Source: Brachionus plicatilis (taxonomy: Eukaryota > Rotifera > Eurotatoria > Ploima > Brachionidae). Taken from it: a DNA stretch of 64,000 nucleotides. Of this stretch, positions 14,030 through 22,455 are shown piece after piece (position 1 is the first letter of the stretch; every line of letters begins with the position of its first letter). The stretch covers positions 150,547 to 214,546 of the forward strand of contig QEOQ01000207.1 in the NCBI GenBank assembly GCA_010279815.1, read 5' to 3'. Both the position numbers and the translations under genes were made by a program. Below the pieces are notes generated by a model that saw nothing but the letters and a program-made list of their open reading frames with translations, did no database searches and was not told where the DNA came from.

Positions 14030-15060
14030 AAGATTTTACAATTTTTTAGAACAAAATTCACTTCTTATCCAGGAACAATCTGAATTTAGGAAACACCGAC
14101 GAACGTCAGATAATCTTTTCTTTTTAATTCAAAAAATTGTGGAGTCATTTTGTACAAAAAAAATAGTTTGATGCCTGTTTTTTGATATTTTCAAAGCCTT
14201 TGATAGGGTATGGCATGACGGTTTACTATTTAAATTGATTAATATGAATCCACCTCGCTATTTGACTAACTGGATTGGATCCTTTTTAGACTCAAGGATA
14301 TTTAATGTAAATATGAATGACCACAAATAATGATTACTCACTGCTTTTCGCAGATGATCTAGTTACCTTTTTTATTTACAACAAAAAGGGGAACCTTGAA
14401 AAAAAGATAAATAAATACACCAACGAACTAGAACAATGGCTTATTAACTGGAAAATGAAGATATTAGTTAAAAAGTCGTGTTTAGTAGTCTTTTCTAAGG
14501 ACAAAAATGAGAGTGATAATCTTAACTTAAAAATTTATCAAAATAGTATAGTAAGCCAAAAAAAATCAAGTTTTTTGGTATTAAATTTGATTATAAGGTT
14601 AAATTTTAATATAACGAAATTAAAGAATGCTAAATATTATTAAAATACTATCAAACAAAAAATGGGGTCTTAATCAAAATACACTAGGAAATTTATATAA
14701 ATATTTAGTCGGATCAATTTTAGACTATTCTTTTCCTTGCTTGAATTCATTTTCAGAAAATAATATCAAAAAACTTGAATCAATTCAGAATACAGCAGTC
14801 AAATCTATTCTTAAGTTAAAATATGATACTCCCTCCAACATCGTGCATCATGAGGCTTTTAATAAACTAAAATTACTAACAGTCTCGAATCGGCTTTTTG
14901 AATTGAGTGAGAGATATGTTGGGACAGGACTGAGTAATTCTATTCCATTGGTTGTCAGATAGGTGGAGGAATACAAAGAAGGTTTCGAATCAAGATATAT
15001 TGAATACCCAGCTTCATTGTGTTATCCGAAAAATTTACAGATTCTATTAATTTAGTCGAG
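14030..15060 (+). pseudogene. LINE reverse transcriptase and C-terminal relic (+ strand)
   Basis: Second + strand non-LTR RT fragment. Blocks seen in order: SEFRKHRRTSDNLFFLI, FDIFKAFDRVWHDGLLFKL, YLTNWIGSFLDSRIF, LLFADDLVTFF at about 14340, WLINWKMKI, SILDYSFPCLNS, KKLESIQNTAVKSILKL and finally ELSERYVGTGLSNSIPLV then FESRYIEYPASLCY. Frame breaks occur between them. The C-terminal block recurs at 49178, so both derive from the same LINE family. The fragment ends about 300 bases before the first car gene. Confidence 0.85.
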
Positions 15061-15378
15061 ATTATTTTATATTAACCATTTTTAATAATATTTAATTTAA
15101 CGCAAAAAATGTGATATATCTCATGAGCTATCATATTTTAATTTGATGAACAAAAAAAATTTACTTTATTAGCATATCATTTAAATTATCTCCAAAAATT
15201 GGACTTTGATGATTAAAGAATGTTCTTTTTCTTTTTTTTATTAAAATATTTAGATATCCTAATTTTACAGAAAAAAAGATACTTTTATAAAACTGAGATT
15301 AGATACCAATTATTAATTTCTTAATAACCATAATATTTATTTATTATTTTAAAATATTTTCTAAAAAAAGAGAAAAAC

Positions 15379-16188
15379 ATGCAAAAAATTTTACGAACAG
15401 GCTTTGGAGTCTTGATGAACAAGTCTTTTTTCGAAAAAATGACTCCAAATAATGTCAAAGGCTTATTAAAAGATAAAGGATTTTGTATTATAAAAGGATA
15501 TCAAAATATCGATCGCGATAAATTGATAGATATTTGTCAAAATTTTGGCGAATTAGAGGAGTATATCGACGAGAAAAAAAAACATAAATATATTGGACAT
15601 AAACATATATTTGAAGTTGATGGTTCACAAGAAACAAATGCTGTAAGAGGTCGTGGTGAATTACCAATTCATGCAGATGGGGGTCTTTTGAAAAAGCAAA
15701 TTGATATTATTGCTCTATATGCAGCCAAAATGGACGGAATGAAATTTCAAGGTGGTACAGGAATAATTGATTTTAAATTAGCTCTAGAAGAAATGCCACT
15801 TCATTTAAGACGTGTTTTGGAGGAGGAAAAATTTGAAACTTTAGGATTAGAGGAGCCCTATTACTCAAATGCTTCATCAGAAGATTGGTTGCATATTCCA
15901 GTTTTGACCGATTTGGGATGGACAAAAAAATGTGTCTTGTATTTTAATTATGAGGATGAAAAACTTGCTAGTTGGAAAACTCGAATCCAAGGATTTAGCC
16001 AAAATGAGACAAGAAATTTTTTCACGGAACTGATAAAATATTTGAAAAGTCCTCATTACTGCTATTTACATTTTTGGAAACAAGATGATCTTCTTTTAAT
16101 GGATAATAGAAGATGCATTCACTATAGAGAACCATTCAGCAAAGATGGTGAACGCATTAATCTAAGACTTCAAATGAAATATGATTAA
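15379..16188 (+). CDS. carC: CarC-type carbapenem synthase, paralogue 1
   Basis: Fe(II)/2-oxoglutarate oxygenase of the TauD/clavaminate-synthase-like superfamily, closest in pattern to bacterial CarC, which epimerises and desaturates (3S,5S)-carbapenam-3-carboxylate to the carbapenem. It is intronless, 269 residues (Pectobacterium CarC about 273). Family landmarks: LRTGFGVLMNKSFFEK at the N-terminus, LLKDKGFCIIKG, the iron motif His98-x-Asp100 in LPIHADGG, FQGGTGIIDFKLALEEMP, FETLGLEEPYY, LTDLGWTKKCVLYFN, LLLMDNRRCIHYREPF with distal His248, and Arg263 placed to bind 2-oxoglutarate. An AATAAA polyadenylation signal lies at 16239. It converges on paralogue 2, with 363 bases between them. Function is inferred from motif-level likeness and from the adjacent CarA-CarB gene. 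Confidence 0.9.
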   Translation: MQKILRTGFGVLMNKSFFEKMTPNNVKGLLKDKGFCIIKGYQNIDRDKLIDICQNFGELEEYIDEKKKHKYIGHKHIFEVDGSQETNAVRGRGELPIHADGGLLKKQIDIIALYAAKMDGMKFQGGTGIIDFKLALEEMPLHLRRVLEEEKFETLGLEEPYYSNASSEDWLHIPVLTDLGWTKKCVLYFNYEDEKLASWKTRIQGFSQNETRNFFTELIKYLKSPHYCYLHFWKQDDLLLMDNRRCIHYREPFSKDGERINLRLQMKYD

Positions 16189-16238
16189 ATTATTTATTTA
16201 TTATCTTGTTCATTTTTTTATTGACTGAATTATCATCT

Positions 16239-16244
16239 AATAAA
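16239..16244 (+). promoter_or_regulatory. Polyadenylation signal of carC paralogue 1
   Basis: AATAAA 51 bases after the stop codon; consistent with expression from a eukaryotic nucleus. Confidence 0.5.
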
Positions 16245-16514
16245 ATTTGATTATTTAATTTTTTTCAAAGAATAAAATATTATCATCATAAAATGTTTTT
16301 TTTATTTAAAAAAAATAGACACTATCTGTCAAAAATTTATCTTTAGAAAATTAACTATCCAAAAAATTATTTTTTTTGGTTAAATTAAATTTTTAATAAG
16401 CAATATTTTATAAATTAAATTTATCCTTAAATTTTATTTTTGTCATTTGTTTTTATTAATTGATCTTAACAGTCATTTGAAATAATTAGAAAATAATTAA
16501 AATTATTAAATTGA

Positions 16515-16520
16515 TTTATT
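16515..16520 (-). promoter_or_regulatory. Polyadenylation signal of carC paralogue 2
   Basis: AATAAA on the minus strand 32 bases after the paralogue 2 stop codon. Confidence 0.45.
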
Positions 16521-16551
16521 AAATTATTAAGTTTATAAATAAAATAAAAGT

Positions 16552-17352
16552 TTAATCTTCTATTGTTTGGACTCTTGATATAATTCGCTTGCCGACATCA
16601 TCAAAAGGCTCTCTTGCATGAATTGAATTACGATTGTCCATTATAAGCAAATCACCCTTTTGCCACATATGAGTATAACAATATCTGTACTTTCGGAAAA
16701 AATCATCCAATTCCTTGAAAAAATTATCAGTTTCTTTTCTTGAAAAGCCAAGTATTCTTGTCTCCCATCCAGGATTGGAAAAATTTTCATCAAAATTAAA
16801 ATAGCAAAAAAATTGTCGCGTCCATCCATAGTCCTTAAAGACAGGGACTTTGAACCAATTTTTCGGTGATGCTTCAGAATAATACTCTCTATCGAATACA
16901 TTTGATTCGAAGGTTTCTTCGTCGAGCACTCGCTTCAAATGTGGGGGCATTTCTTCAAGAGCCAATTTCAAATCAACTACAGTCGTGGCACCTTGAAATT
17001 TTAAATTCTCAATTTCATTAGCATATAAAAACACATGATCCACTCTAGTCTGCACCAAACCACCATCTGCATGCAACGGCAAAATTTCTCTGCCATTGAC
17101 AATCTTATTTTTGGTACCATCCAATTTGAAGACGTCTTTGTATCCATAACCCACCTTTTTTTCTTGATCATGGTTCACAATTTGTCCAAATCCTTTGCAC
17201 ATATCGACCAATTTTTTGTCACTGTAGTCAAGATTTTTTACCAGAACAAAACCTTTGTCCATCAATAAACCCTTTAAGTACTTTCCACTAAGCTTTTCAA
17301 AGGTATTTTTTTGAATCAAACAACCAAAGCCTGAGCGAAGAATCGACTGCAT
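16552..17352 (-). CDS. carC: CarC-type carbapenem synthase, paralogue 2
   Basis: Intronless 266-residue Fe(II)/2-oxoglutarate oxygenase. Of the three paralogues it reads closest to bacterial CarC by eye: FGQIVNHDQEKKVGYGYKD, LDGTKNKIVNGREILPLHAD, FQGATTVVDLKLA, the NWFKVPVFKDYGWTR segment and a RILGFSRKET block all have obvious counterparts. Iron ligands His94, Asp96 and distal His245 are present, as is the C-terminal Arg region (RIISRVQT). It is divergent from the CarA-CarB fusion, with 216 bases between start codons, suggesting a shared promoter. It is the best candidate for the ancestral carbapenem synthase activity; the assignment is by family, not experiment. Confidence 0.92.
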   Translation of the reverse strand: MQSILRSGFGCLIQKNTFEKLSGKYLKGLLMDKGFVLVKNLDYSDKKLVDMCKGFGQIVNHDQEKKVGYGYKDVFKLDGTKNKIVNGREILPLHADGGLVQTRVDHVFLYANEIENLKFQGATTVVDLKLALEEMPPHLKRVLDEETFESNVFDREYYSEASPKNWFKVPVFKDYGWTRQFFCYFNFDENFSNPGWETRILGFSRKETDNFFKELDDFFRKYRYCYTHMWQKGDLLIMDNRNSIHAREPFDDVGKRIISRVQTIED

Positions 17353-17568
17353 TTTAGAATGTTAGAGAAAAATTTTAAAAATTCAAAAAAATGAAATTGT
17401 TTTTATTAAAAATTTATCTAATCATCACATTGAATCGTAAGATTAAGCTATCTCTTATTAATCATAAGAGCACAAAGTTAAAAAAGATATTTTTTTTTTA
17501 TAATTTCGACGATTTTTTTTAATTTAAAATTTATTCTTGAAATTTCATAAAAAACATTTAAAATCAAA
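17353..17568. promoter_or_regulatory. Divergent intergenic region between carC-2 and carA-carB
   Basis: The only sequence between two divergently read genes of the same pathway, so it must hold both 5' regions. It is AT-rich with T and A runs; no operator, CpG stretch or certain TATA box can be singled out. Confidence 0.45.
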
Positions 17569-19986
17569 ATGCTTCTAAAACAACTACATTCAATCCGAAA
17601 GCCCATTTGGACATGGTACAGAGGCTTCAACTCGTTTATTATAAAGCAAAATAGAGTTGAATGCGATGTACATTTGGAAGAAATGATGAAAAAGGTCAAA
17701 ACCATCTCAGAGCAGTCAACATTAAAAACATATAATTTCAAAGATTTGTCAATTTGTCTTTATTCAAATCGAAATTTAGACAAACTCATGGACTACTATG
17801 TTCATTTGAATGGAGAAAACTCATCTTTTTTGGTCGGAAGAGTTAATAATGAAGCAGTGCTAAAGACAAAAATAAGTGACTATGAAAATTGTCAAAATTT
17901 AAAGGGTGCAAAGCTTATAAGCCACTTGGTCAGTGAATATGGAACATCAGCTTTTAACATGATTGAAGGATCATATTGTTTCATAACCATAAACCATAGA
18001 AATGACTCTATAGAGACTTATTCGGATAGTATTGGACTAATGCCGACCTATTTTGCCAACCAACTAGGCTCAGCGTGGATTTTCAACGAAGCAAAAGTAT
18101 TCGCAGCTAACCCATTAGCCAATTTAAAGCTCAAGCCGTTCTCTGATTTAGATCTTGGTTCATTAGACCATCCAAGTGATTTTACCTGTTTTGAAAATAT
18201 TTTCAAAGTTCCCAAAGGATTCGGGCTAAAAATGGACAGAGATGGAAATGCAAATGTAAATGGAAATTATTTTGAACTAAAACCTTCTCATTACTCAAAC
18301 AAAAACATCCAAAATAAGCTTGAATTTTTCCAAGATTCATTAAGAAAAATTTTAGATAATTCAATAAAAAACTCGCTTAATGAAAGCAAGGAACCGTGTT
18401 TGCTTTTGTCTGGTGGCCTGGATTCAAGTCTTATCACGGCAATGGCTAGACCTCATGTACAAAATTTGACAACAATTTCAGTCGGCACTCAATACTCAAA
18501 CGAGTTTAAATGGGCCAAAATGGTATCTGATTTTGTTGGAACACATCATCATGAACTTGTGCTAGATGACGAAAAAGTAATCAATGGAATTATAAGATCG
18601 TCTTATGAGAACGAAATTTTCGATGGTTTTTCAGCCGAAGTCCAATCACCCCTCTACAATCTAATGGAATATGTCAAAAGCTTGAATGGCAACAAAGTGC
18701 TGACAGGATATGGTGCTGATTTGCTTTTTGGCGGCATTATACCTTTGGATACAGATGTCATTTTGGTCAACAAAATTCTAGATGAGCAAATCAAGCGCAC
18801 AAGATGGACTGGGGAATTTTCGCCATTTATTGGCGACAAATTTGGCATCACAGTTGAGCATCCATTTTGGAACAAAAATTTAATTTCATTTGCCATTTCT
18901 TTAGATGGCGAATACAAAAAAAATGCCAAAGAAGTGAAAATAATTCTAAGAGAAATGGCCCAAAAGTTCCAGTATCTACCAAAAGATATTGTTTGGAGAA
19001 AAAAATTGGGTATTAACGAAGCAGCGTCCATAAATCACGTGTTCAGCAAGTATCTTGGTCTGGCTAGTGAAATTAAAAAAAATGACTATCGCCTCAAAAG
19101 TCTATTTATTTACAATGTTTTTAAGGAAATGTTTGAAAATAAGCAACCGCCTGAGTCATTAGACATCAGCGCTGTAGCCAAAAAAACATCTGATCATTTT
19201 AACAGCTACCCACAATCAAAAAATTACAATGGATTAATAGACGTCCAAATTAAAGACAAAATAATGATTGTAAGTTTTGTCCATCCGAATAGGCACAACC
19301 CTCTGGGCTATGAGATGAGAAAATATTTAAAGGAAATTTTCAAAATGGCTGATTCGAATTCTGAAGTGGATGCTATTGTTTTAACTGGCGGAATAGGCCG
19401 CTCTTTCAGTGCAGGTGGAGATTTTAATGAAGTTAAAAACCTGGACACAGCAGAAAAAGTTAATTCTTTTATTGATGACATTTACGATTTTTATTTATCT
19501 GCTTTGAAAATTTCCAAGCCAACAGTCGCAGCTGTGGACAATCATGCGATAGGAATTGGATTTCAACTGGCTTTGTGTTGTGACATCAGAATTGGAACAA
19601 CAAGATGCTCTTTTACTTTGCCTGAGTTAAAACATGGTCTAAGTTGTACAGTTGGATCTTGCATGCTGCATCACTGTTTCGGACATTTATTTTCCACAAA
19701 GACAATATATGAATGTGAACCGATCGAATCAAAAGAGCTAATTGAATCAAAAATGGTGAGCAGTTTGGTGGAGCCTGACGACCTTGTTGACCAAGCTTTT
19801 GAAATGGCCAAAATTTATGCCAAATATCCAAAGAATGCTTTTAAAAATACCAAAATGTCTACAAACAAACGATTCATTAAAGCTTTAGAGGACTCTATTG
19901 AAGACAGCAAAGTTGCTCATAGATCATCTTTGTTGAGCAAGGAAAACGAAAAGCACTTCAAAAACATTTTAAAAGATAAATACTAA
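17569..19986 (+). CDS. carA-carB: CarA-CarB fusion: beta-lactam synthetase / carboxymethylproline synthase
   Basis: Single intronless 805-residue ORF. Residues 1 to about 545 match CarA, the ATP-dependent carbapenam/beta-lactam synthetase derived from asparagine synthetase B. The Ntn-like N-domain lacks a Cys at position 2, as in beta-lactam synthetases that do not use glutamine. The PP-loop SGGLDSS is at 281-287, catalytic Tyr381 in LTGYGADLLFGG, and the catalytic Lys (Lys479) in VWRKKLGINEA. Residues about 553-805 match CarB, the crotonase-fold enzyme that decarboxylates malonyl-CoA and joins it to GSA/P5C to give carboxymethylproline: oxyanion-hole segment RSFSAGGDFNEV (612-), AIGIGFQLAL and the catalytic Glu686 in LPELKHG; the end HFKNILKDKY is CarB-like. 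In bacteria carA and carB are adjacent separate genes, so the fusion fits their order. No canonical AATAAA lies before the next gene. All key residues are intact. Confidence 0.95.
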   Translation: MLLKQLHSIRKPIWTWYRGFNSFIIKQNRVECDVHLEEMMKKVKTISEQSTLKTYNFKDLSICLYSNRNLDKLMDYYVHLNGENSSFLVGRVNNEAVLKTKISDYENCQNLKGAKLISHLVSEYGTSAFNMIEGSYCFITINHRNDSIETYSDSIGLMPTYFANQLGSAWIFNEAKVFAANPLANLKLKPFSDLDLGSLDHPSDFTCFENIFKVPKGFGLKMDRDGNANVNGNYFELKPSHYSNKNIQNKLEFFQDSLRKILDNSIKNSLNESKEPCLLLSGGLDSSLITAMARPHVQNLTTISVGTQYSNEFKWAKMVSDFVGTHHHELVLDDEKVINGIIRSSYENEIFDGFSAEVQSPLYNLMEYVKSLNGNKVLTGYGADLLFGGIIPLDTDVILVNKILDEQIKRTRWTGEFSPFIGDKFGITVEHPFWNKNLISFAISLDGEYKKNAKEVKIILREMAQKFQYLPKDIVWRKKLGINEAASINHVFSKYLGLASEIKKNDYRLKSLFIYNVFKEMFENKQPPESLDISAVAKKTSDHFNSYPQSKNYNGLIDVQIKDKIMIVSFVHPNRHNPLGYEMRKYLKEIFKMADSNSEVDAIVLTGGIGRSFSAGGDFNEVKNLDTAEKVNSFIDDIYDFYLSALKISKPTVAAVDNHAIGIGFQLALCCDIRIGTTRCSFTLPELKHGLSCTVGSCMLHHCFGHLFSTKTIYECEPIESKELIESKMVSSLVEPDDLVDQAFEMAKIYAKYPKNAFKNTKMSTNKRFIKALEDSIEDSKVAHRSSLLSKENEKHFKNILKDKY

Positions 19987-20113
19987 AACTAGACTAAAAA
20001 TGAAAATTTTAGCCTATCTTCACTTTTCAGTTTATAATTAAATGATAAAAAAATATTTTCTTATTTTGATTAATTTGTCACGTAAAAATGACATTCTAGT
20101 TTATTTTTTTTGT

Positions 20114-20147
20114 TCGATAGTTAAAAATTATAACTTAATTTTAGTTT
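20114..20147 (+). promoter_or_regulatory. Splice-acceptor-like tract just before carC-3 start
   Basis: The pyrimidine-rich sequence ending in AATTTTAG stops three bases before the ATG pair of carC paralogue 3. It could be a 5'-UTR intron acceptor or a spliced-leader trans-splice site. Chance occurrence is possible in such AT-rich DNA. Confidence 0.4.
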
Positions 20148-20954
20148 ATGATGCAATCAGTTCTGAAACATGGTTTTGGCCTAAAGGCGAGTAGATCATT
20201 TTTCGAGAAACTATCACCTTCGGTAGTCAAGGGAATGATTAAAGATAAAGGTTTTATTTTGGTCAATGATATGAACTACACTAGAGAATCATTTGCTGAG
20301 ATGGCATCTAAATATGGAAACTTGATAAAGTTCGCACAAGAAACTAGGCCTGGGATGAAAAGCAATCAAGTTCTTGATCTTGATGGAAACTCAGAGCGAC
20401 TTGTGTCTGGTAGAGCCGAGTTACCATTGCATTCAGATGGAAATATCCTAAAAACAAATGTTGACCTTGTATTTTTGTATGCAGATGAAATAAAAAATTT
20501 AAAGTATCAAGGTGGAACTACAATAGTTGATTTTAAGAAAGCGTTAGAGCAAATGCCTCCTCATCTAAAAAGAGTATTAGATGAGGAGCAGTTTGAGACT
20601 TTGGGAATCGAAAAAGGCTACTATCCAGAAGGGGTTGAACCGTATTGGTTTCAAATGGAGACTTATAATGATAGAGGATGGACAAAGCAATTTAATATAT
20701 ATTTGAACTATAAGGAAAAATCTCAAGGAATTAGTTGGATCACTAGGTTAAGAGGATTTAGTGAATCGGAGAATGAAAGATTTTTTTATGAACTTGATAA
20801 ATATTTTAGAAAGTACGAGCATTCTTATTTGCATTATTGGAAAAAAGGAGATTTGATAATTATGGACAATAGACGAGTATTACATGCGAGACAATCTTTT
20901 GAAAAAGGATCCACTCGTCTTATTTTCAGGATTCAGCTTTCAGAGCCTATTTAG
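20148..20954 (+). CDS. carC: CarC-type carbapenem synthase, paralogue 3
   Basis: Intronless 268-residue Fe(II)/2-oxoglutarate oxygenase, 161 bases downstream of and co-oriented with the CarA-CarB fusion. Two ATGs open it (20148, 20151); the second aligns with the starts of the other paralogues. Iron motif His95-x-Asp97 lies in LPLHSDGN, where the other copies have HADGG; the distal His is His246 in DNRRVLHARQSF, and Arg residues for 2-oxoglutarate follow (RLIFRIQ). YQGGTTIVDFKKALEQMP and a GWTKQFNIYLNY segment complete the family pattern. The changed iron-motif neighbourhood and the loss of the REPF tetrapeptide (RQSF instead) suggest an altered substrate or reaction compared with paralogue 2. 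An AATAAA lies at 20992. Confidence 0.9.
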   Translation: MMQSVLKHGFGLKASRSFFEKLSPSVVKGMIKDKGFILVNDMNYTRESFAEMASKYGNLIKFAQETRPGMKSNQVLDLDGNSERLVSGRAELPLHSDGNILKTNVDLVFLYADEIKNLKYQGGTTIVDFKKALEQMPPHLKRVLDEEQFETLGIEKGYYPEGVEPYWFQMETYNDRGWTKQFNIYLNYKEKSQGISWITRLRGFSESENERFFYELDKYFRKYEHSYLHYWKKGDLIIMDNRRVLHARQSFEKGSTRLIFRIQLSEPI

Positions 20955-21974
20955 ATAGATTTTTTATATTAGCAATTTATAAAAGGACAATAATAAAATT
21001 ATTCAAAATATTCAACAAAAACTATCCTTTTAAACAATAAATTTAAAATAAAAACTATCAAACAATCACGATTTTGAATTTTTAAAAAGTAGCTGAAAAA
21101 TTTATTATGAAACTTTTAATAATTTTTTTGCATTTTTCATGGATAGTATCTAGGAAAAATTTGGCAAGCAGGTGGAAAGAAATTATTGAGTTTGTTCTAA
21201 GAGCGTATCTTTTAGTTTACTCAATAACTATAATATCAATTTAATTTATATTACCCTTAATATTGGTTAGTACTAAAACACGGACCTCCAGTTTTTAAAT
21301 AAAACACGGACCCATACTTATCTCCCCCATTAATACTATGACATTTATCCCCCACCATTTTTCTTGTACAAAATTTTACCAGCTTTCACGCAAGACCATA
21401 ACCTAAGCTCTAGCACATTAGGTTCGCCCTTAATATAGTAGAAATTATTAAATCATGCTTATGCAAAAGTGTTATTTTAATCAAAAAAAAAGGGTTGAAT
21501 AATATGTACCGATATTTATTCCATTCTGGTAATTTTCAAAAAAACAGTATTCGTTGTTATTCGATTTTTTTATTTAACATTTACTCTTAGAATAAAGACA
21601 AAAATTAAAATAATAGTTGATTTTTAATTTTTTGATTTATCTCCAAGATTTTATAGATTTTAGAGTGGTCACGAGTTTACGGTAATTGTATTTATTTGTT
21701 TAAAAAAAATAAATAGTTTTTAAATTAATTAGCTAAAACATTAAGCAATTTTTCTTTTGAGTCGACTGAATGTGTTATTAATATCATTTCTCCATACTTT
21801 TATGTTCTTTATAAAAAATAAAAAAAATTAATTAACAATCTTTTTTGCAATTAATCGTTTTTTTATAAGAATTGATTTGTTATGTTAATAAGCGAATTTT
21901 TATTTACTTATCTTGATTTTTGAAAATCTTCGAAAATTTAAGCGTTATTTTCTTTTAAAAGAAGAGATGTCTAA
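20955..21974. repeat. Repeat-bearing spacer downstream of the car cluster
   Basis: Positions 21029-21129 resemble 27335-27432, and 21127-21267 resemble 26957-27113, same orientation, with most bases identical over long stretches. At 21k the two blocks abut in the order second-first, whereas at 27k the order is first-second. The segment 21268-21440 is less AT-rich (CACGGACC twice, CCCCCATT) and may be transposon-derived; no coding frame is seen. Confidence 0.7.
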
Positions 21975-22455
21975 TACATTATAAGCCACCATAACTCTGC
22001 CGTAAGCCGGTCCCAAGCCCAGGATGAGAAAAGAGGAGGGTGGTGGCAGCCACACTATGTGGTCTTCTACGAGTCTGAAGAAGAGCTGTATTACGGGTAC
22101 ATAGATCTACGGGTCTTTGTCCTAGTCTTGTCGTATGAGGGTGCCGCTGGCTTGACCAACATCCAGTATAGAATCTTAACAGAGCAAGAACCTGTTTTAC
22201 AGCTGACCCTCTTTGGATAGCCGTAACTTTGGAAGCGCTAAAGTTAAGACATTCTCTCTTTCTAAATTGAGAATGTCGCTTGGTTTGTGGTTCCAAGCTA
22301 GTCTAAATAGTTGCCGAGTTCGCAGCCAAATTAAAAGTGCTCGGATGAGTGGCGCTGTTTATGATGAACGTCCCACGTGCTTCTTAGGGGAAGACGCCGT
22401 CATAACTATGTCGTATGCCGGTCCCAAGCCCGGATGAAAAAATAGGAGGGTGATG
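21975..22455 (+). repeat. GC-richer SINE/LINE-tail-like element, copy A
   Basis: A 480-base island much richer in G+C than its flanks. It opens and closes with related blocks, CCGTAAGCCGGTCCCAAGCC then GAGGAGGGTGG, and CGTATGCCGGTCCCAAGCCC then ATAGGAGGGTG, so it has diverged direct terminal repeats about 50 bases long. Copies lie at 24793 and 25309. Open frames inside it on both strands are conserved only because the DNA is duplicated; they resemble no protein. The GCCGGTCCCAAGCCCGG plus GGAGGGT motif reminds me of conserved 3' ends of RTE-type LINEs and dependent SINEs in animals, but this is recollection, not a database result. Confidence 0.65.

Noticed and set aside
15379..16188. Reading the three oxygenases as gamma-butyrobetaine hydroxylase or taurine dioxygenase
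   Set aside because: The superfamily is shared, but length, N-terminal FG..FFEK pattern, GW(T)-rich central block and association with CarA and CarB point to CarC.
18654..19031. 125-codon minus-strand frame within the CarA-CarB gene
   Set aside because: Antisense shadow of a well-supported coding region; no family resemblance.
17569..19986. Ordinary asparagine synthetase fused to an enoyl-CoA hydratase
   Set aside because: No N-terminal Cys for glutaminase activity; the Tyr381/Lys479 context and the RSFSAGGDFNEV and PELKHG motifs are those of CarA and CarB.
21979..22296. Open frames of 105 and 74 codons repeated identically at 21979/25315 and 22213/25549
   Set aside because: They overlap on opposite strands inside a duplicated non-coding repeat, resemble no protein family, and are conserved only because the DNA copies are recent.
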